A stretch of DNA of 64,000 bases. Origin: Colius striatus (lineage: Eukaryota > Chordata > Aves > Coliiformes > Coliidae). The notes under the pieces were generated by a model, which ran no database searches, had not been told where the DNA came from, and saw only the letters and a program-made list of their open reading frames with translations. How positions within the stretch are numbered: position 1 is the stretch's first letter; the number at the start of each line of letters is the position of its first letter. The stretch covers positions 1,354,350-1,418,349 of the forward strand of contig NC_084773.1 of NCBI RefSeq assembly GCF_028858725.1, in the 5' to 3' direction. This document shows positions 36,499 through 49,153 of this stretch, in pieces. Made by a program: the position numbers and the translations under genes.

Positions 36499-36570
36499 AT
36501 CTAGTCCAGGTCCCTGCTAAAGCAGGTTAACCTAAATCTGTATCCCTGTGTAGGCTTAGGTCGAGTAATA
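36499..36570 (-). mobile_element. CR1 remainder, right of the LTR
   Basis: CTAGTCCAGGTCCCTGCTAA, then AGCAGGTTAACC, continues the CR1 3' end begun at 35,332. Similarity fades by about 36,570. Confidence 0.8.
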
Positions 36571-39500
36571 AACATCTTTAACTTCCAATTGCTTGAGAGT
36601 GAAGCTGTGTTTGTACCATGAAGTTACAAGCTTCCCATTTTTTTGCAGAAATAACTTGCTTTTTGACAGGTTCTAACAGTTGCCTAGTTCCCCTGCAGAG
36701 GTATGCCCTCATAACAGCCTGCCAATTCACTTCCCAGTTAAGTTGGAAAGTGAATTATGACCCTGTCTTGCCACAGAAGCGTGTCAATGCTGGGACTGAC
36801 TGCATTCCTCCTGTGTATGAGCAGCACAGCATGATATTTTGTAGTGGAAAGAGTATAAGATCAGCAAAGGTGTACTACTATGGTATGCCAAACAAAGCTG
36901 TCTAACCAGTGGTTTGGGCATTTTTTTGTTGTTTTGTGTTTTTTATTGGCAAAGTTTAATATAAATTATACAACAGTGCTTTTAAATGACTCCTGAGGAA
37001 CTTGTCAGTGGTAAAATGAGTATGCTTGTTTTCACTGCCCAAAATGAAAAGCTGAGTTTTGTTTCTCTGCCCCCCATCACAAACCCAACAGCAACACAAG
37101 TACTTAATAGTTACCAAAGGATATCAAACTGCAAAGCAAGAGGAAGACTAAAGATAGGATCCAGTGCAGTATTCTTAACCCAATGAAGGCAATTCTATGC
37201 CTGTAAGGTGGAATGGGAGGAAGGTCAGAACACCAAGAAGAAAGTTATTTCTCAGACAAGTATTTTCACAAGCTGACACAGTACAACATCTTAATCAAGA
37301 TTTGAGCTCTGTTAGTGGAGTGCTTCCAGTACTCAATTTCCTCACAAAGTTCAGTGCTTGTTATGGTACTCAAAGGACTCAGGGTGCATATATACAAATC
37401 AGGAGGACAGCATGACTGTGTGTAAATATTTGTGTTATTCATGCTAAAACCTTATTTCAGAATGCTGTGGAGGTCAAAACTTTTTGCAGGCAGATAGCTA
37501 AAATGGTAGATAACTTTGTCCCTATTAAAGCCAGGACCTCCAGCCAAATAAAAGCATAAAGATTAGCAATCAGAAAAATCTACATTGACAGCAGCATGTA
37601 GCCTGCCAATTTGATTGATGCATGTGGCTGCAGAAGCAAGTGCTGTGATTCTACAAAAGCTAAAACCTGAAAATATCAAGGATAATCAAGTCAAGCATCA
37701 TCTACAAGCCCCAAGCTGAACTTCCACTTATATTTTCAAATCTTCCAGCCTGCTCCAAAATTTGCTTGCTCTTTGAATTATGGAACTTAAGGAAACTAAA
37801 TGTAGTATTTCCTCAAATCAATAAAGGCAGAAGTATTTGACAGCCTGTACCCTAATACCCAGATATCCAAATAGAAAATAGCAATAGCACAGTAGAATCA
37901 CTGGACTGAAAATAAAGCAGCCTTATGTAAGCAAGCTTTAAATTCAGTATATCATGCAGTTTCAATCACTAATACTTTTTTTTCCTCTCCTTGAAAGACT
38001 TCACAGTCACTTAAGAACTTCCTTAAGTTCTTCTCACAATAGGCTCTGCATTTTGTCTTCTTGTTGTTTGTAAGATCTGCTTGCTATCCTTAGAATATCA
38101 CCATCCCAGTTAGGGGAATATGGAGAAATGTGGTTACCTGGTCAGAGACCAGACCACAGTACAACGATACAGCTCCTGTATAAAAAGGCAGAAGTGATGA
38201 GTTTGCTCTAGTCCCTTTGCAATATTGCATTAAGTGGTACCCCACTCACTGCTCTAAGCATGAGAGGACCATTCACAGTGTACTGCACACTCAGAACAAA
38301 TGGATAAACGAATTGAAGGAGCCTTCAGTTAGAAGTAGCTTAAAGGGAATTGTCATGTGCATTCCTAGAGATAATTGAATAAATATGTCTTAGGAGCATG
38401 GATGGAACTTCATTACTCCTTCTGTTCTGCTTTGTTCTTGCTCTGAAACTATACAGCCTACTCACTGTATCAATTAGATGAGTGACTAAACCAGGAGGTG
38501 AAAAAGAAGTGCAGTAATTATAGTGTGGACCACTGACTCTCTCTGGAAGTGAATGTGTGGAGAGGGTTTCAGACACAGCCTGTTTGCCTTTATCCTCTCC
38601 AGGAACAATACCTTTGCCAACCACCACTAGCCCAGTGAAGGCCTGCACCTTTTCCCAGGGCATCCAGCTCCTGAAATCAGTATGCAGATCACTGATCCAA
38701 CCACTCAGACAGCAATTTTCTTTCTGCAGTCTAACCTGTAAAGTAAATTTCAGCACATCTGCAGTAGTGTCCATCTGCTACATTAGTCCTGGTCTCATTT
38801 TTCCCTAAGACAGAATGTACATCAAAACCACTGAAAATTCTCTGCCACCAAACACATGCAATACAACTGTATGCCAAATTCGACAGCCAGATGCCCAAAT
38901 CTGTTGGTTAAGAGCTTCTCCACACAAAGGAACAGTTGTAAGAAAAGCAAGGAATGAAATTATTTGTAAGTCATGCTGGGTCACTTGTAAAAGATTCATT
39001 TATAAGTCTCACTGCCCTTAAAATACGTATGAGGAGGGAAGAGGACAATTTAGGAGGCCTGACAAAATGTGACTGGTCAGATATTAAAGCTTATGTAGTC
39101 TCTTCATTTCAGACTACCTAGAAGAGACAGCTTAGGCATAGATGGAATCCAGTCTTCCCTTTGACAGTGGTAGGACACTTTTCTGAAAACAGGCAGGTGA
39201 ACAAGATTCTTCATTTACTGTTTATCAAAACTATTCCTTGACTATTGGCAGGCATTGCCTAGGAATTGTTTTCTTACAGAGAAACAGGTCTTTGAGAAGA
39301 AAATGAATCAAACCTCTAGTGATTTAACACTTGCAACACTTATGGAATAATCAAAAAAACCAACAACACAAAAATAAGCACTAGAAATGAATAGTTTCCT
39401 TCATTACAACACAGGTCATCTGAAATCAAGTCTTCTGCCTTCAACTGATGCACTTTGTTCCAGCCTAACCTTTTCTTTTAGCTGTAGTGTCTTTAAAACC

Positions 39501-42065
39501 TAACTGTAAGAGATACCCCAGAATCTGTTCCTAGAAAGTTTCCCCCACTTAGTCAGGGCATGTGCACTAAAGAGTTAGTAAGGCCTCCACTTAGCATCTC
39601 CCACTACATTCATGTTCCTTGGAAAGGATTATCACTGTGATACAATAACAAACAACCACAACTGACCGTTTTCCTTGTAGAAAATGCTCTTTACTGACAG
39701 TAACAGTTCAAGAAGGCATTTCATGGTGAGGTCAGGGTTTCCAAAGAGCTATCCAAGATCTTAGGCTGATTGTTTTTGTTAAACTGTTCTGTATTAGTGA
39801 GCTTTGGCTCAGTGTAATGAACGTTAAACCATCTAAATATTAAAACACACTTGGTGTTATTACAGTTCCTCTCCTGGGAACTGAGTTACAGATAAGGAAT
39901 GAAGCCAGTAGCTCCTGAACAGGGGTATATATCCCCACAAAACGGTGTGTGCCTCGATGACAAGCAAGAAGCTGCTATTGCAAATCACACTGCTCTCATG
40001 ACGACTAGCTGCTGCTGTTTTGTAGTACCAGCAATACTAATGGTGATGATGGGAAGTTTAAGAAGAAAGTTTGTAGCTTACAATCTGTTGGCCTGTGTAT
40101 GTAGGGGAAGGAGATACAGGCCCTCTGCAATTTACTGTGTATTGAAAAAGCGTGGACACTGATGGGTGCAAGATGCACACAGACTCCTGTGTTGGAAGAC
40201 ACCTCTCAGCCTTTAGAGGATTCAAGAAAGCCACCAGATTCTCTTTCCTGTACATACAAGTGTGGGATTGCAGTATGACTGATACACTGTTAAATGCCTA
40301 TCATAAGTTACTGTTAAGGACAGTTCTGCATGGCCTGAAAGATCAGAGGCAGAAACAGCAGCAGCACATAGTGTTGCACGCAAGGGAATGCAGAGATAGT
40401 TCCAAGGACTACATCATACAAGGCAACATTGCATTTCTGCTCTTCTAAGCATTTGTGGACAACTCAGTCCCTTGGTACACTTCCTAATGGATTCAGAGGC
40501 ATGACTTGGCTTCAAATAAAAGTAGATAAGTAGGAAGTCATGCTGAACATACAGACACCCACTTCCAGTTACTTCTTAGAGTGGCTTCTTTTCTCATCAA
40601 CACACTCCAAAACCTTACTTGCTTAAAGCCTTACAGTACTGTCTTCGGTGGGAGAATACTCTCAAAGGCAGGACTGTAAAAGACAATTTGTGTCAAACAC
40701 ACTGTAAAGCTTCAATATGCTAATCCAGCCTCAAGATCTACTCACTTTAGACTGCGGCAAATGTTTCTTCCAAGCCCATTCCAGGGAATAAAGCTGTAGA
40801 TGTTTGGTATTGGGTATAGTCTCACTCTAGCCAAACCAGACCCTGTCATGCAAAGTGGACTTGATTAAAATGAAAGATATTAGAATGCCATCTGGCCAGA
40901 CTAAGTTGCTTGTGCTGCATTAAAGTGCATTCCAAAAAAATAAATAATTAATTTCTAAATCCACGTTGCTTGCACAAGGTAGCTGAATGGACACAGACCC
41001 AAAGTCTAGGCAGAAAATAACAGTATAGCAGTCAGGACACTGTTTGGAGAGCAAGGAAGCCTTGGCTGCTTTTAGATCTGTATGATGTTTAGCAGATCAC
41101 TTTGACTTATTCTTCAATTTCACTTTAAAACTTAATAGTACATGGCCAGTTCTCTATAAAGCAGAGAAGATAAAATCAGGCACTATGTCAAATGACATTG
41201 TGATGAAAATCATAAGACAGAATTATCACCTGTTAGCCTTTGCTATTTTTAAAAGCAAATACATCACCCTTGATTTTCTCTTGTTCTTAGAGTTCTCAAA
41301 TTCTCTGCATCTCCTGACATTATTCTTGGATTGTTATAGCCTATATAAGCTTTTCCAAAACAGGAAAGTAGTCAAGCTTTGTCATTTTATAAAAGACATT
41401 TTAATAAAATTGGAGCATGAGTTGAGACCTTTGTGCCTTCTTTGGAGCAGAAAGACTCGAGATCAAGTTGTACAGGCTGCTTTCAAAATCCTGCTCTAGC
41501 TCACTGTAACAATGCTAAAAGAAAGGTCAGGAAGCAGTCAACACTGTTTATTGTATCCTCCTCTATGCTCCAGTTCATATTCAGTTCATAAATAACCAAG
41601 GAGAGCTGTCTGATCAGATTCCTTTTTTACTGTTATTCTTTTGGTTGAAGACTCGATTAAAGCTGCCTTCTCGCCTTTTATTTTGCCATAAATATAAATG
41701 AAAATCAATCACTTCTTTACTAGGTCCCTAAAACAACTAATATCAACTTCTTGGCTTGGATGTGCCCATGTCCTTAACTCCAGCAGAGAGGTTACAGTGT
41801 ATAGCTGTGGAAAGATGGACAATGACAGACTGGGTTAGAACCATTTTCCATCCAGATGGTTTATGATCCATGGAGTAATTTCTTTTCTCATTCTCAAACA
41901 GGAGATGCTTGAGATGCCCTCTAATCTTCTGACATCTGTGACTAGCTGACACTGAAGAACTAACAGAACCTGAAGGGTGTACAGAATACAGAGTTACAGA
42001 AATCAACTCTTGAGCTCATATCCCCTAGTGTACGTATTTCCTCTGCCTATGGATGTTACTGCTAC
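36571..42065. other. Long unique non-coding stretch
   Basis: 5.5 kb of unique sequence in the presumed HRH1 intron. The longest frame starting at ATG is 144 codons on the minus strand (38,340-38,774). It resembles no family I know and has no supporting splice or promoter context, so I do not call it a gene. Confidence 0.45.
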
Positions 42066-42213
42066 CATAGAATCATAGAATGGTAGGGGTTGGAAGGGAC
42101 CTTTAGAGATCATCCAGTCCAACCCCCCTGCAGAAGCAGGTTCACCTAGATCAGGTCACACAGGAACATGTCCAGGCGGGTCTTGAAGACCTCCAAGGAA
42201 GGAGCCTCCACAC
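42066..42213 (-). mobile_element. CR1 tail-only insertion, about 148 bp
   Basis: CATAGAATCATAGAATGG through GGAAGGAGCCTCCACAC is nearly identical to the first 150 bases of the copies at 8770 and 18,855, then stops abruptly. It is an extreme 5' truncation of the young subfamily. Confidence 0.95.
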
Positions 42214-44216
42214 ATCTTTCCTAAGGCCAGGCATTTATAACTAAAGCTTAAGGAAGAAGGGTTTTGACTTCTTGTAAGGAAGTACACAACTATTTTAGCT
42301 TCGTCCCTGGTTATTGGAATAAGAAGGAGATAAAGTTGGCATGCAATATTGAATTATTCAGTTATTGAATTTCAGTATGAAATATTGGATCCTGAACAAT
42401 CCATTGCATTGTATGTCTTTTACCAAGTTTAGAATAACAATGAGAAATGTGTCACATATCTCCCAGTGTTAGCTGTGCAAATATTTTAAGCTAATATGTT
42501 TACAGTCTCAGTTTCCTTCTTCATTGCTGTAAGAGATTAACCAGAACATCAACTCAGGCAAGCACTGTAAGAGAAAAACAGCAGAAAATGTGTATGATCC
42601 TCACAGACGTTTTTGTTATATATCCTGGAGATAGACCTGATCAACTCATTATATGCTCCAAGAATTTAATATTATTATTAATCATTTTTTGGACTTTAGA
42701 TCAACTCATGAAGTTAGCAGTTGGGAAAGAGAAGATACTAAAGGCACTGAGGATTTCCAGATCATGGAATAACATATCTACTCAACTTTGAAAAGGTTCT
42801 TTTCTTACCTCTACATTCCCTCCCTTCTCCTTTTATTGCCTTTTACATAAGCTTGCATTAGAAAATGAAAGAAATAACATGTTTTATAATTGAGGCCTAT
42901 GATCCCAATATATAAGCTCTATGTTCACAAGTGAAGTATGCACCTGTACTTGTTTCTTAATGCAGATAAGTCACTGTGTGTATAAATGAAACCTGCCACT
43001 CCTTCAGTACACCTGCAAAATAGTATGTAGAAATGAATGCTACTAGAAAATAAGCCTAATTGGGCAAATGTGGCCCACTGTACATTAGGTTTTGTATGTG
43101 CCACAGTGATGTTTAGCAGGTTGTCAGTTTTTAACTGCAGTGCATGTACTGGAATTCCTAGGCATTCTGATCCTGGGGTTATGAAGATTTTAAAGAGTTT
43201 TCATTCTGAAGCCTCTACATATGGGCCATGCCAATGTTCTTCAGAAATAAAGATAGCTCCTTTATGAGAATTTAACCATAATTAAGGCATAAAGGTTTGC
43301 TCTGTGATCAGTCTTGGCTCCTCGTTATTTCCAATTTACTTTCAACTTTACTACAGCAGCCAGCAACAGCAAGCAAGCAGGAATGATGTGTCTTCTCCAA
43401 GTTACTGGAGAACAGTTGTTCAGCCTAAAAGATCCCATATTTACATACATTTGAGAGATTGCAAGATTAATGAATGCTGAAAAAACCCTACTATTTTCCC
43501 TCAACTTTTACTAGATTGTCTTGGAAATCAAATAGGGCTGCCATCTTCACATGATTCAAATCTGTGTAAACCTGAATTGGGTAGGATGAGATTACTCATT
43601 AGCTGTCATTTGAATGATGGCCTACCAGTGAAAACACAGGCACTGGCTGCAACAGGAGGAGTTATTTGAGATTTTGTATCAACTAAAAGTGTACACTGGC
43701 TGGAGTCTTTTTATGGTTTGGAGTACTTTGTCACTTGACATCATATGGCACCCTATTATTGGTGGATAAATAAATCTAACTGCTGTATTCTCAGCCTATT
43801 AGATGTAGTTTGCAAATAAACTCGTGCTTAAAACTACTTAATAAAAAACATATTAATTTGCTTTTTATTAATACACTTCAGATTGGTTTGTCAATATGTA
43901 GTTTATGTTATGGTTCATAATCGGCTGTTTAATGAGACATAATAAATGAAAACAGTGGGGACTGAAATTTCTTCTCCAGATTCTGGGGTTATAACGATAA
44001 GAAGCCCCGTAAAACATCTGCAAACGCTTTTGGATTGGTTCAGGGAGCTTGCTGCAGTACTTTTCATACAACATTTCTTAAATTATCCCTGTGTAAAATG
44101 TTGTAAAAGTTTATATTTAGGAAAGTCCTAAAAGGGACAGTGCTAAGCTGAAGCAAAGATTAGCTATTTTATTTAACTGGTACAGTGATTGAATCTATTT
44201 CTTTTCTTCCCTATAG
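42214..44216. other. Non-coding DNA upstream of the HRH1 coding exon
   Basis: Unique sequence, presumed intronic. It ends in a polypyrimidine tract and acceptor (CTTTTCTTCCCTATAG) at 44,201-44,216. Confidence 0.5.
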
Positions 44217-44333
44217 TTTTGGAAATAACAATCACAAAGCAATCCAACATGTTTTCATCCAGGACTACAAACCAAGACTGACCTTCCAAGGCCTGGACAT
44301 CTCTGACTTTCATTCTGTGTTCCTGTGCAAAAG
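44217..44333 (+). other. HRH1: HRH1 5' untranslated part of the coding exon
   Basis: A consensus 3' splice site, CTTTTCTTCCCTATAG ending at 44,216, precedes 117 bases of leader. The leader contains one upstream ATG at 44,249 with A at -3, opening a ten-codon frame that stops at 44,279-44,281, 52 bases before the receptor start. HRH1 in vertebrates has its whole coding sequence in one exon after non-coding exon(s), which fits. Confidence 0.75.
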
Positions 44334-45734
44334 ATGTCAAAAAACACCACAGAGAACTCAACTAACTCTCACTCAGCTGTTCTAGGTGTGCTCCTAGGAA
44401 GCATTTCGCTGACCACCATTGTCATGAATATATTAGTACTATGTGCTGTGAAAACTGAAAAGAAGCTCCAAACAGTCGGCAATTTATACATTGTCAGCCT
44501 CTCTATTGCAGATCTTATAGTTGGTGCAGCTGTTATGCCTCTGAATATTGTTTATCTCCTAAATTCTGTGTGGACTCTAGGCTTACCTGCCTGTTTGTTC
44601 TGGCTGTCAATGGATTATGTGGCCAGTACTGCATCCATTTTAAATCTTTTCATATTGTGCATTGACCGTTATCGTTCAGTTCAACAACCCCTGAAATATC
44701 TCAAGTATAGAACAAAAATGAGAGCATCAATAATGATTTTAGGGGTTTGGCTGCTGTCTTTCCTGTGGGTCATTCCAATCCTAGGATGGCACGTGTTTGC
44801 TAATAGTGGGAAAAGGAAAGTAATGGCGAATGTCACATGTGAAACTGAATTCTCTGACGTCACCTGGTTTAAAGTGTTAACAGCCATCGTCAATTTCTAC
44901 CTGCCCTCCATCATGATGTTATGGTTCTACTATAAAATATTCAGAGCTGTTCGAAAGCACTGTCAACACCGAGAGCTCACCAATGGATCCTATCAGTCCT
45001 TCTCAGAAAAAAACTCTGTACATCACAGTAAGATGAAGGATGAGCAAAATATTTGCACCCAAAAGCAAAACTTAGATGAGAAGGCCCCTCCCAAAAATGT
45101 GGAGGCAGAGCTTCATTTCAGTGTTTCTGACAAGTCTTCAAAGGGTCTCGCTAGCAAGAGTAATAGGAAAGTCCTTAAATGGAGCTGTTTTCCTGTTACC
45201 ACTGCCCCAGCTGAGCCAGGCCTGGATAAAGCAGGAAAGAAGTGTGTATCTGTAACAAAAGAGAATGAAGATGAAGAGGAGCAGTGCTCACAAGACAGTG
45301 ACTTAAGTGATGGGTCAGACAACCATACTTTCACAGAGGTACCTTGTGGAGAGCCCTCCAATTCTAACCCTGAAGGGTCCTGCAGTGCTCGGGAAAAGCC
45401 TGAGGGCAGCAATTCCAGAGGACTGGCCTACCTGAGGAAAACCTGGCAAAGTTTGCATACTCATCCCAAAAGGCGTGTTCAAGGACTGCATGGGAACAGG
45501 GAGAGGAAAGCAGCTAAGCAGTTAGGGGTCATAATGGCAGCATTTATGCTGTGCTGGATTCCCTATTTCGTGTTATTTATGGTAATAGCTTTACACGGCC
45601 ATAAACAATTTTCACAGTTACACATGTTCACTATATGGCTTGGCTATGTGAACTCCACCTTGAATCCATTCCTGTATCCTCTCTGTAACCAGAATTTCAA
45701 GAAGACATTCAAAAAGATCCTTCACATTCACTGA
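44334..45734 (+). CDS. HRH1: Histamine H1 receptor
   Basis: Intronless coding region of 466 codons for a class A GPCR that binds histamine at the plasma membrane and signals through Gq/11, phospholipase C and calcium. I start at the ATG at 44,334 (A at -3). An in-frame GTG at 44,325 would add three residues but is not a credible start. Visible: N-glycosylation sites at N4 and N8; seven membrane segments (about 14-40, 50-76, 86-112, 131-153, 176-202, 396-420, 428-450); DRY at 111-113; CWIP at 407-410; NPFLY at 444-448; C87 and C169 for the extracellular disulfide. The ligand pocket is intact: D94 (3.32), W145 (4.56), K180 (5.39), T183, N187 (5.46), W408 (6.48), Y411, F412, F415 and Y438, matching the human H1 residues. 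Intracellular loop 3 is long (about 205-394) and has an acidic run E-N-E-D-E-E-E. Human HRH1 is 487 residues, the difference lying in the N-terminus and loop 3. No breaks. Confidence 0.97.
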   Translation: MSKNTTENSTNSHSAVLGVLLGSISLTTIVMNILVLCAVKTEKKLQTVGNLYIVSLSIADLIVGAAVMPLNIVYLLNSVWTLGLPACLFWLSMDYVASTASILNLFILCIDRYRSVQQPLKYLKYRTKMRASIMILGVWLLSFLWVIPILGWHVFANSGKRKVMANVTCETEFSDVTWFKVLTAIVNFYLPSIMMLWFYYKIFRAVRKHCQHRELTNGSYQSFSEKNSVHHSKMKDEQNICTQKQNLDEKAPPKNVEAELHFSVSDKSSKGLASKSNRKVLKWSCFPVTTAPAEPGLDKAGKKCVSVTKENEDEEEQCSQDSDLSDGSDNHTFTEVPCGEPSNSNPEGSCSAREKPEGSNSRGLAYLRKTWQSLHTHPKRRVQGLHGNRERKAAKQLGVIMAAFMLCWIPYFVLFMVIALHGHKQFSQLHMFTIWLGYVNSTLNPFLYPLCNQNFKKTFKKILHIH

Positions 45735-46059
45735 CCCTGATTGTTTTGAGCTAACGAGCAGCTCAAGAGTTCAACCAAACAAGATGTTCCAGTTTCAAAG
45801 ACAAACACCACATATAAAGAGACAACTTTGGAAATCTGTAACTTATAAACAAGTATTAATAAAAGTGGGAAATGTGCATTTAACAGCTTTACCACATTTG
45901 AAGAAGAACAAATCAGAGAAAATTCATATCAGGAATGGGAAAAACTCGGGGGCTATCTCAGAAATGTTACACTGTTGTACGCATTTTACAAGTTGACATT
46001 ACCTCTTTCAGGTAAAACAAAACCTGGAGATACAAACAGAGATCTTCAGTGATGTGGTT
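45735..46059 (+). other. HRH1: HRH1 3' untranslated region (start)
   Basis: Directly follows the TGA stop. The first canonical polyadenylation hexamer AATAAA is at 45,858-45,863, only about 125 bases after the stop; another lies at 48,063-48,068, beyond a CR1 insertion. Which is used cannot be told from the sequence. Confidence 0.55.
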
Positions 46060-46600
46060 AGTAGGTCAAGAGAGGTTTTCCTCCCCCTCTACTCTGCCCT
46101 CATGAGGCCACATCTGGAATATTGTGTCCAGTTCTGGGCCTCTCAGTTCCAGGACAGGGAGCTGCTGGAGAGTTCAGCACAGGGCCACAAAGATGATGAA
46201 GGGAGTGGAGCATCTCCCTTCTGGTGAAAGGCTGAGGGAGCTGGGGCACTTTAGCTTGGAGGAGACTTAGAGGTGACCTCATTCATGTTTACAAATACAT
46301 AATGGGTGTGAAGATGGAGCCAGGCTGTTCTCAGTGAAGGCCAATGACAGGACAAGGGGCAACGGGCACAAGCTAGAAGAGAACAGGTTACAAAGAAACA
46401 CAAGGAAAAACTTCATTGTTCAAGTGAAGGAGCCCTGGAAGGGGCTGCCCAGATGGGCTGTGGAGTCTCCTTCTCTGGAGACATTCAAACCCACCTGGAT
46501 GAGTTCCTGTGTGACCTACTCTAGGTGGTGCTGCTCTGGCAGGGGGGTTGGACTGGATGATCTTTCAAGGTCCCTTCCAACCCTTGGGATTCTATGATTA
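46060..46600 (+). mobile_element. CR1 LINE, 3' part, downstream of HRH1
   Basis: Plus-strand CR1 from GTCAAGAGAGGTTTTCC to its tail GGGATTCTATGATTATA near 46,600. Frames are interrupted. It lies about 330 bases after the HRH1 stop on the same strand, so it could be part of a long HRH1 3' UTR. Confidence 0.92.
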
Positions 46601-48970
46601 TAAACCATTCATCTACAGAAAAGGAAGAAATAGAATAACGTTTCTGCAACTGGCCAAATGTATCTTTTCTTTTTTAATGCACTCCATTATACACATTGCT
46701 TGTGAAGTGAGATCTGTAAGTGGAGGTACTCTGCATAGTCCAAGAAAGAAGCTTCAACTGTTTGGGAAAAAAATAACCTCCTCTATTTATTTATAGCTTC
46801 CTCTGAATCATCAACTCTTTTGAAATGTCAGGTCATGTTGTACTTTACATGTCCCTGATCTCAAGCTTGTGTCATTTTTACTTGTACATGTTAACTTCAT
46901 TGAAAAAAAAACAGTAATGTTATGCCTTGGAACTTTTGCTAAGACTTTCCATGATGCATTCTCACTACTGATTCAAGAAGGGTATACTGTTGCTTCTAGA
47001 CTTACAGAATAGAGTTGATTATAGACTTCATGTGTTTTCTTCTCCCTACAAGTTGACAACCTAAGCATGCAGTGGCAATATAATTACATAGATCCTTGTC
47101 CTGAGGTAGGCAAACTCACAAGCAACAACTCAAGCTTGCAAAACAGAAAAGAAAATATGTTTAACTTTCCTATCCTTCATATTTAATTGCATTTTACAAA
47201 TCATGCTGTAAATGCTGAAAAGTATTTCAGGAGAAATACACAATAGTATAATACTCTAGGTGGGAAGGGATTTCAGAAGGCATCAAAGTAAAACCTACAA
47301 CTCAAAGCTGGGCTGGCTTTGACATTACATCACGTTGCTCGGGGTCTCATCCACAAGCATCTGTAAAAACATCTTCAACTGGAAAAGCTGGGAGGCAGCC
47401 TAGACACAGATCTTGCAGCTAGGGTGCACTCAACCAAATTTGACCTTTCATTTGCTCAGCCACTGACTTAACTGTACTGATTCTCAAAACCACACGTGCC
47501 CTGTTATACAACAGCAATGAATCCCACTTCCCAAGTGCAGTCAGGTACAGATTTATTCCCAGAGGAAGAAAACACAGTTCCTCAGCAAGAAAGTACATAG
47601 TGGCATATGTCACACGAGCTAACTTCTCAGGAAGCTTACAACTTCACAGAACAATCACATCAAAATAACAACTGGGGGAAAAAGAGTATAGAGACTGGGA
47701 AGCAGGGAGGAGAATTGAGGCAGAGGAGATCTCAGGCCCTGTAGTAGCTGAATATCTCAAGGCCATGAGCTGCCTTGTTTGTGGTACGGCAGTAAAGCAT
47801 TCATTCCTATTCTCATGCTATGGAAATGTTAGAAACATTTTGAGCAAACACTGTGGAGTATGATAGTTTTAAGAAGAAATCCCAGAACCAGACAACTTCA
47901 ACAACTGAAGTCACATTTGCATGTAATGGTGAGTTTATGTAAGTCATTTTGGGAAGGATGATTAGAGAGGCATCCTGAAGGTTACATGTAAAAAGAATGT
48001 CATTCCATTCTTTTTGTTGAGCAGATGAATTTACCATCTCATGAGTGCTTGGTTAGCTTAACAATAAAGTTCCAGTGGAACTGGAAGTCTTTAAATTGAG
48101 AACTGTTGTGAGCTTGGTGGGATGAGTTGAAGAGATGTGTAATATCTTTATCACATAGGAAATTAAAAATAGTAGTTTAATGGTTGGAGGAGAAATTCTG
48201 AATTCTATGTTCTTATCAATGACCTAGAGCTACTCACAAATCCCTCTGTGCCTTATGTGCCTATTTCATAAAGTGAATGTGACAAGACTTACAGCAACAA
48301 TTCAACACTTAGGATAATGTTTGCATGATGGTCATGTGTTTTGGGTGTCATACACTAACTAAATGCAAAGTATTACTACTCTCTGTCGGTTTTATTTCTC
48401 TGAATTAAACACCTGCATGTCAATAGTCATATTTAAAGTAATTAATACTAAACAAATCCCTAATATTTATGCATTTTAATAAATTGGAAAAATGTGTTAA
48501 AGGAATAAACTTAAATTCAGTCTTTTTCAATGTATCATACAACATCCACAGATTAGTTGACCTGGGTCTCAAGTAGCATGCAGGAAAACCTGCAATTGAG
48601 GACACAAATCTAGAAGAAAAAAAAAGGCAAAATACAGAGACAGAATATGGAAGCAGCAAAAATCATCCCAGAATTCAGCCAATATCTTCTTCATGCTCTC
48701 AGTCACCTTTTATACTTTAAAATATATTAAAACATGAAACAGCAACCTAAACAAATCACTGAAAAATAATCTAAAAATGATGATAACTGTATAATTAAAC
48801 AACATTCAAACACAGGACAGCAAAATCTAGGCAAATAAAACTGCCTGGATAGTTTTTTTTCTCTCCATTTTTATCCAGAAAGTTAGTGCAACTGTGCTAA
48901 TACTGTAACCATGTTCATAAGAGACAGGGGAAGCTGTCATAATGGGCTTCTCTGATGTGATAGCTATAAT
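46601..48970. other. Non-coding DNA downstream of HRH1
   Basis: Unique AT-rich DNA, either distal HRH1 3' UTR or intergenic. An AATAAA occurs at 48,063-48,068. No exon recognised. Confidence 0.45.
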
Positions 48971-49153
48971 CATAGAATCATAGAGTGCTAGGAGTTGGAA
49001 GGGACTTTTAGAGATCATCCTGTCCAACCCCCCTGCAGAAGCAGGTCCCACCTAGATCAGGTCACACAGGAATGTGTTCAGGTGGGCCTTGAAGGAAGGA
49101 GCCTCCACACCCTCCCTGGGCAGCCTAGGCCAAGGCTCCCTCACCTCAACACA
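48971..49153 (-). mobile_element. CR1 LINE 3' end, left of an LTR
   Basis: CATAGAATCATAGAGTGC and the GGTTGGAAGGGAC block mark a minus-strand CR1. It runs to CTCCCTCACCTCAACACA, where an LTR begins. The same copy resumes at about 49,761. Confidence 0.94.

Noticed and set aside
38340-38774. 144-codon minus-strand frame starting at ATG
   Set aside because: Longest ATG frame outside HRH1, repeats and CpG islands, but it shows no known domain, overlaps another frame, and has no promoter or splice context. Frames of this size occur by chance in 64 kb.
44325-44333. Three-residue N-terminal extension of HRH1 from a GTG codon
   Set aside because: GTG is not a normal eukaryotic start, and the ATG at 44,334 has a good context.
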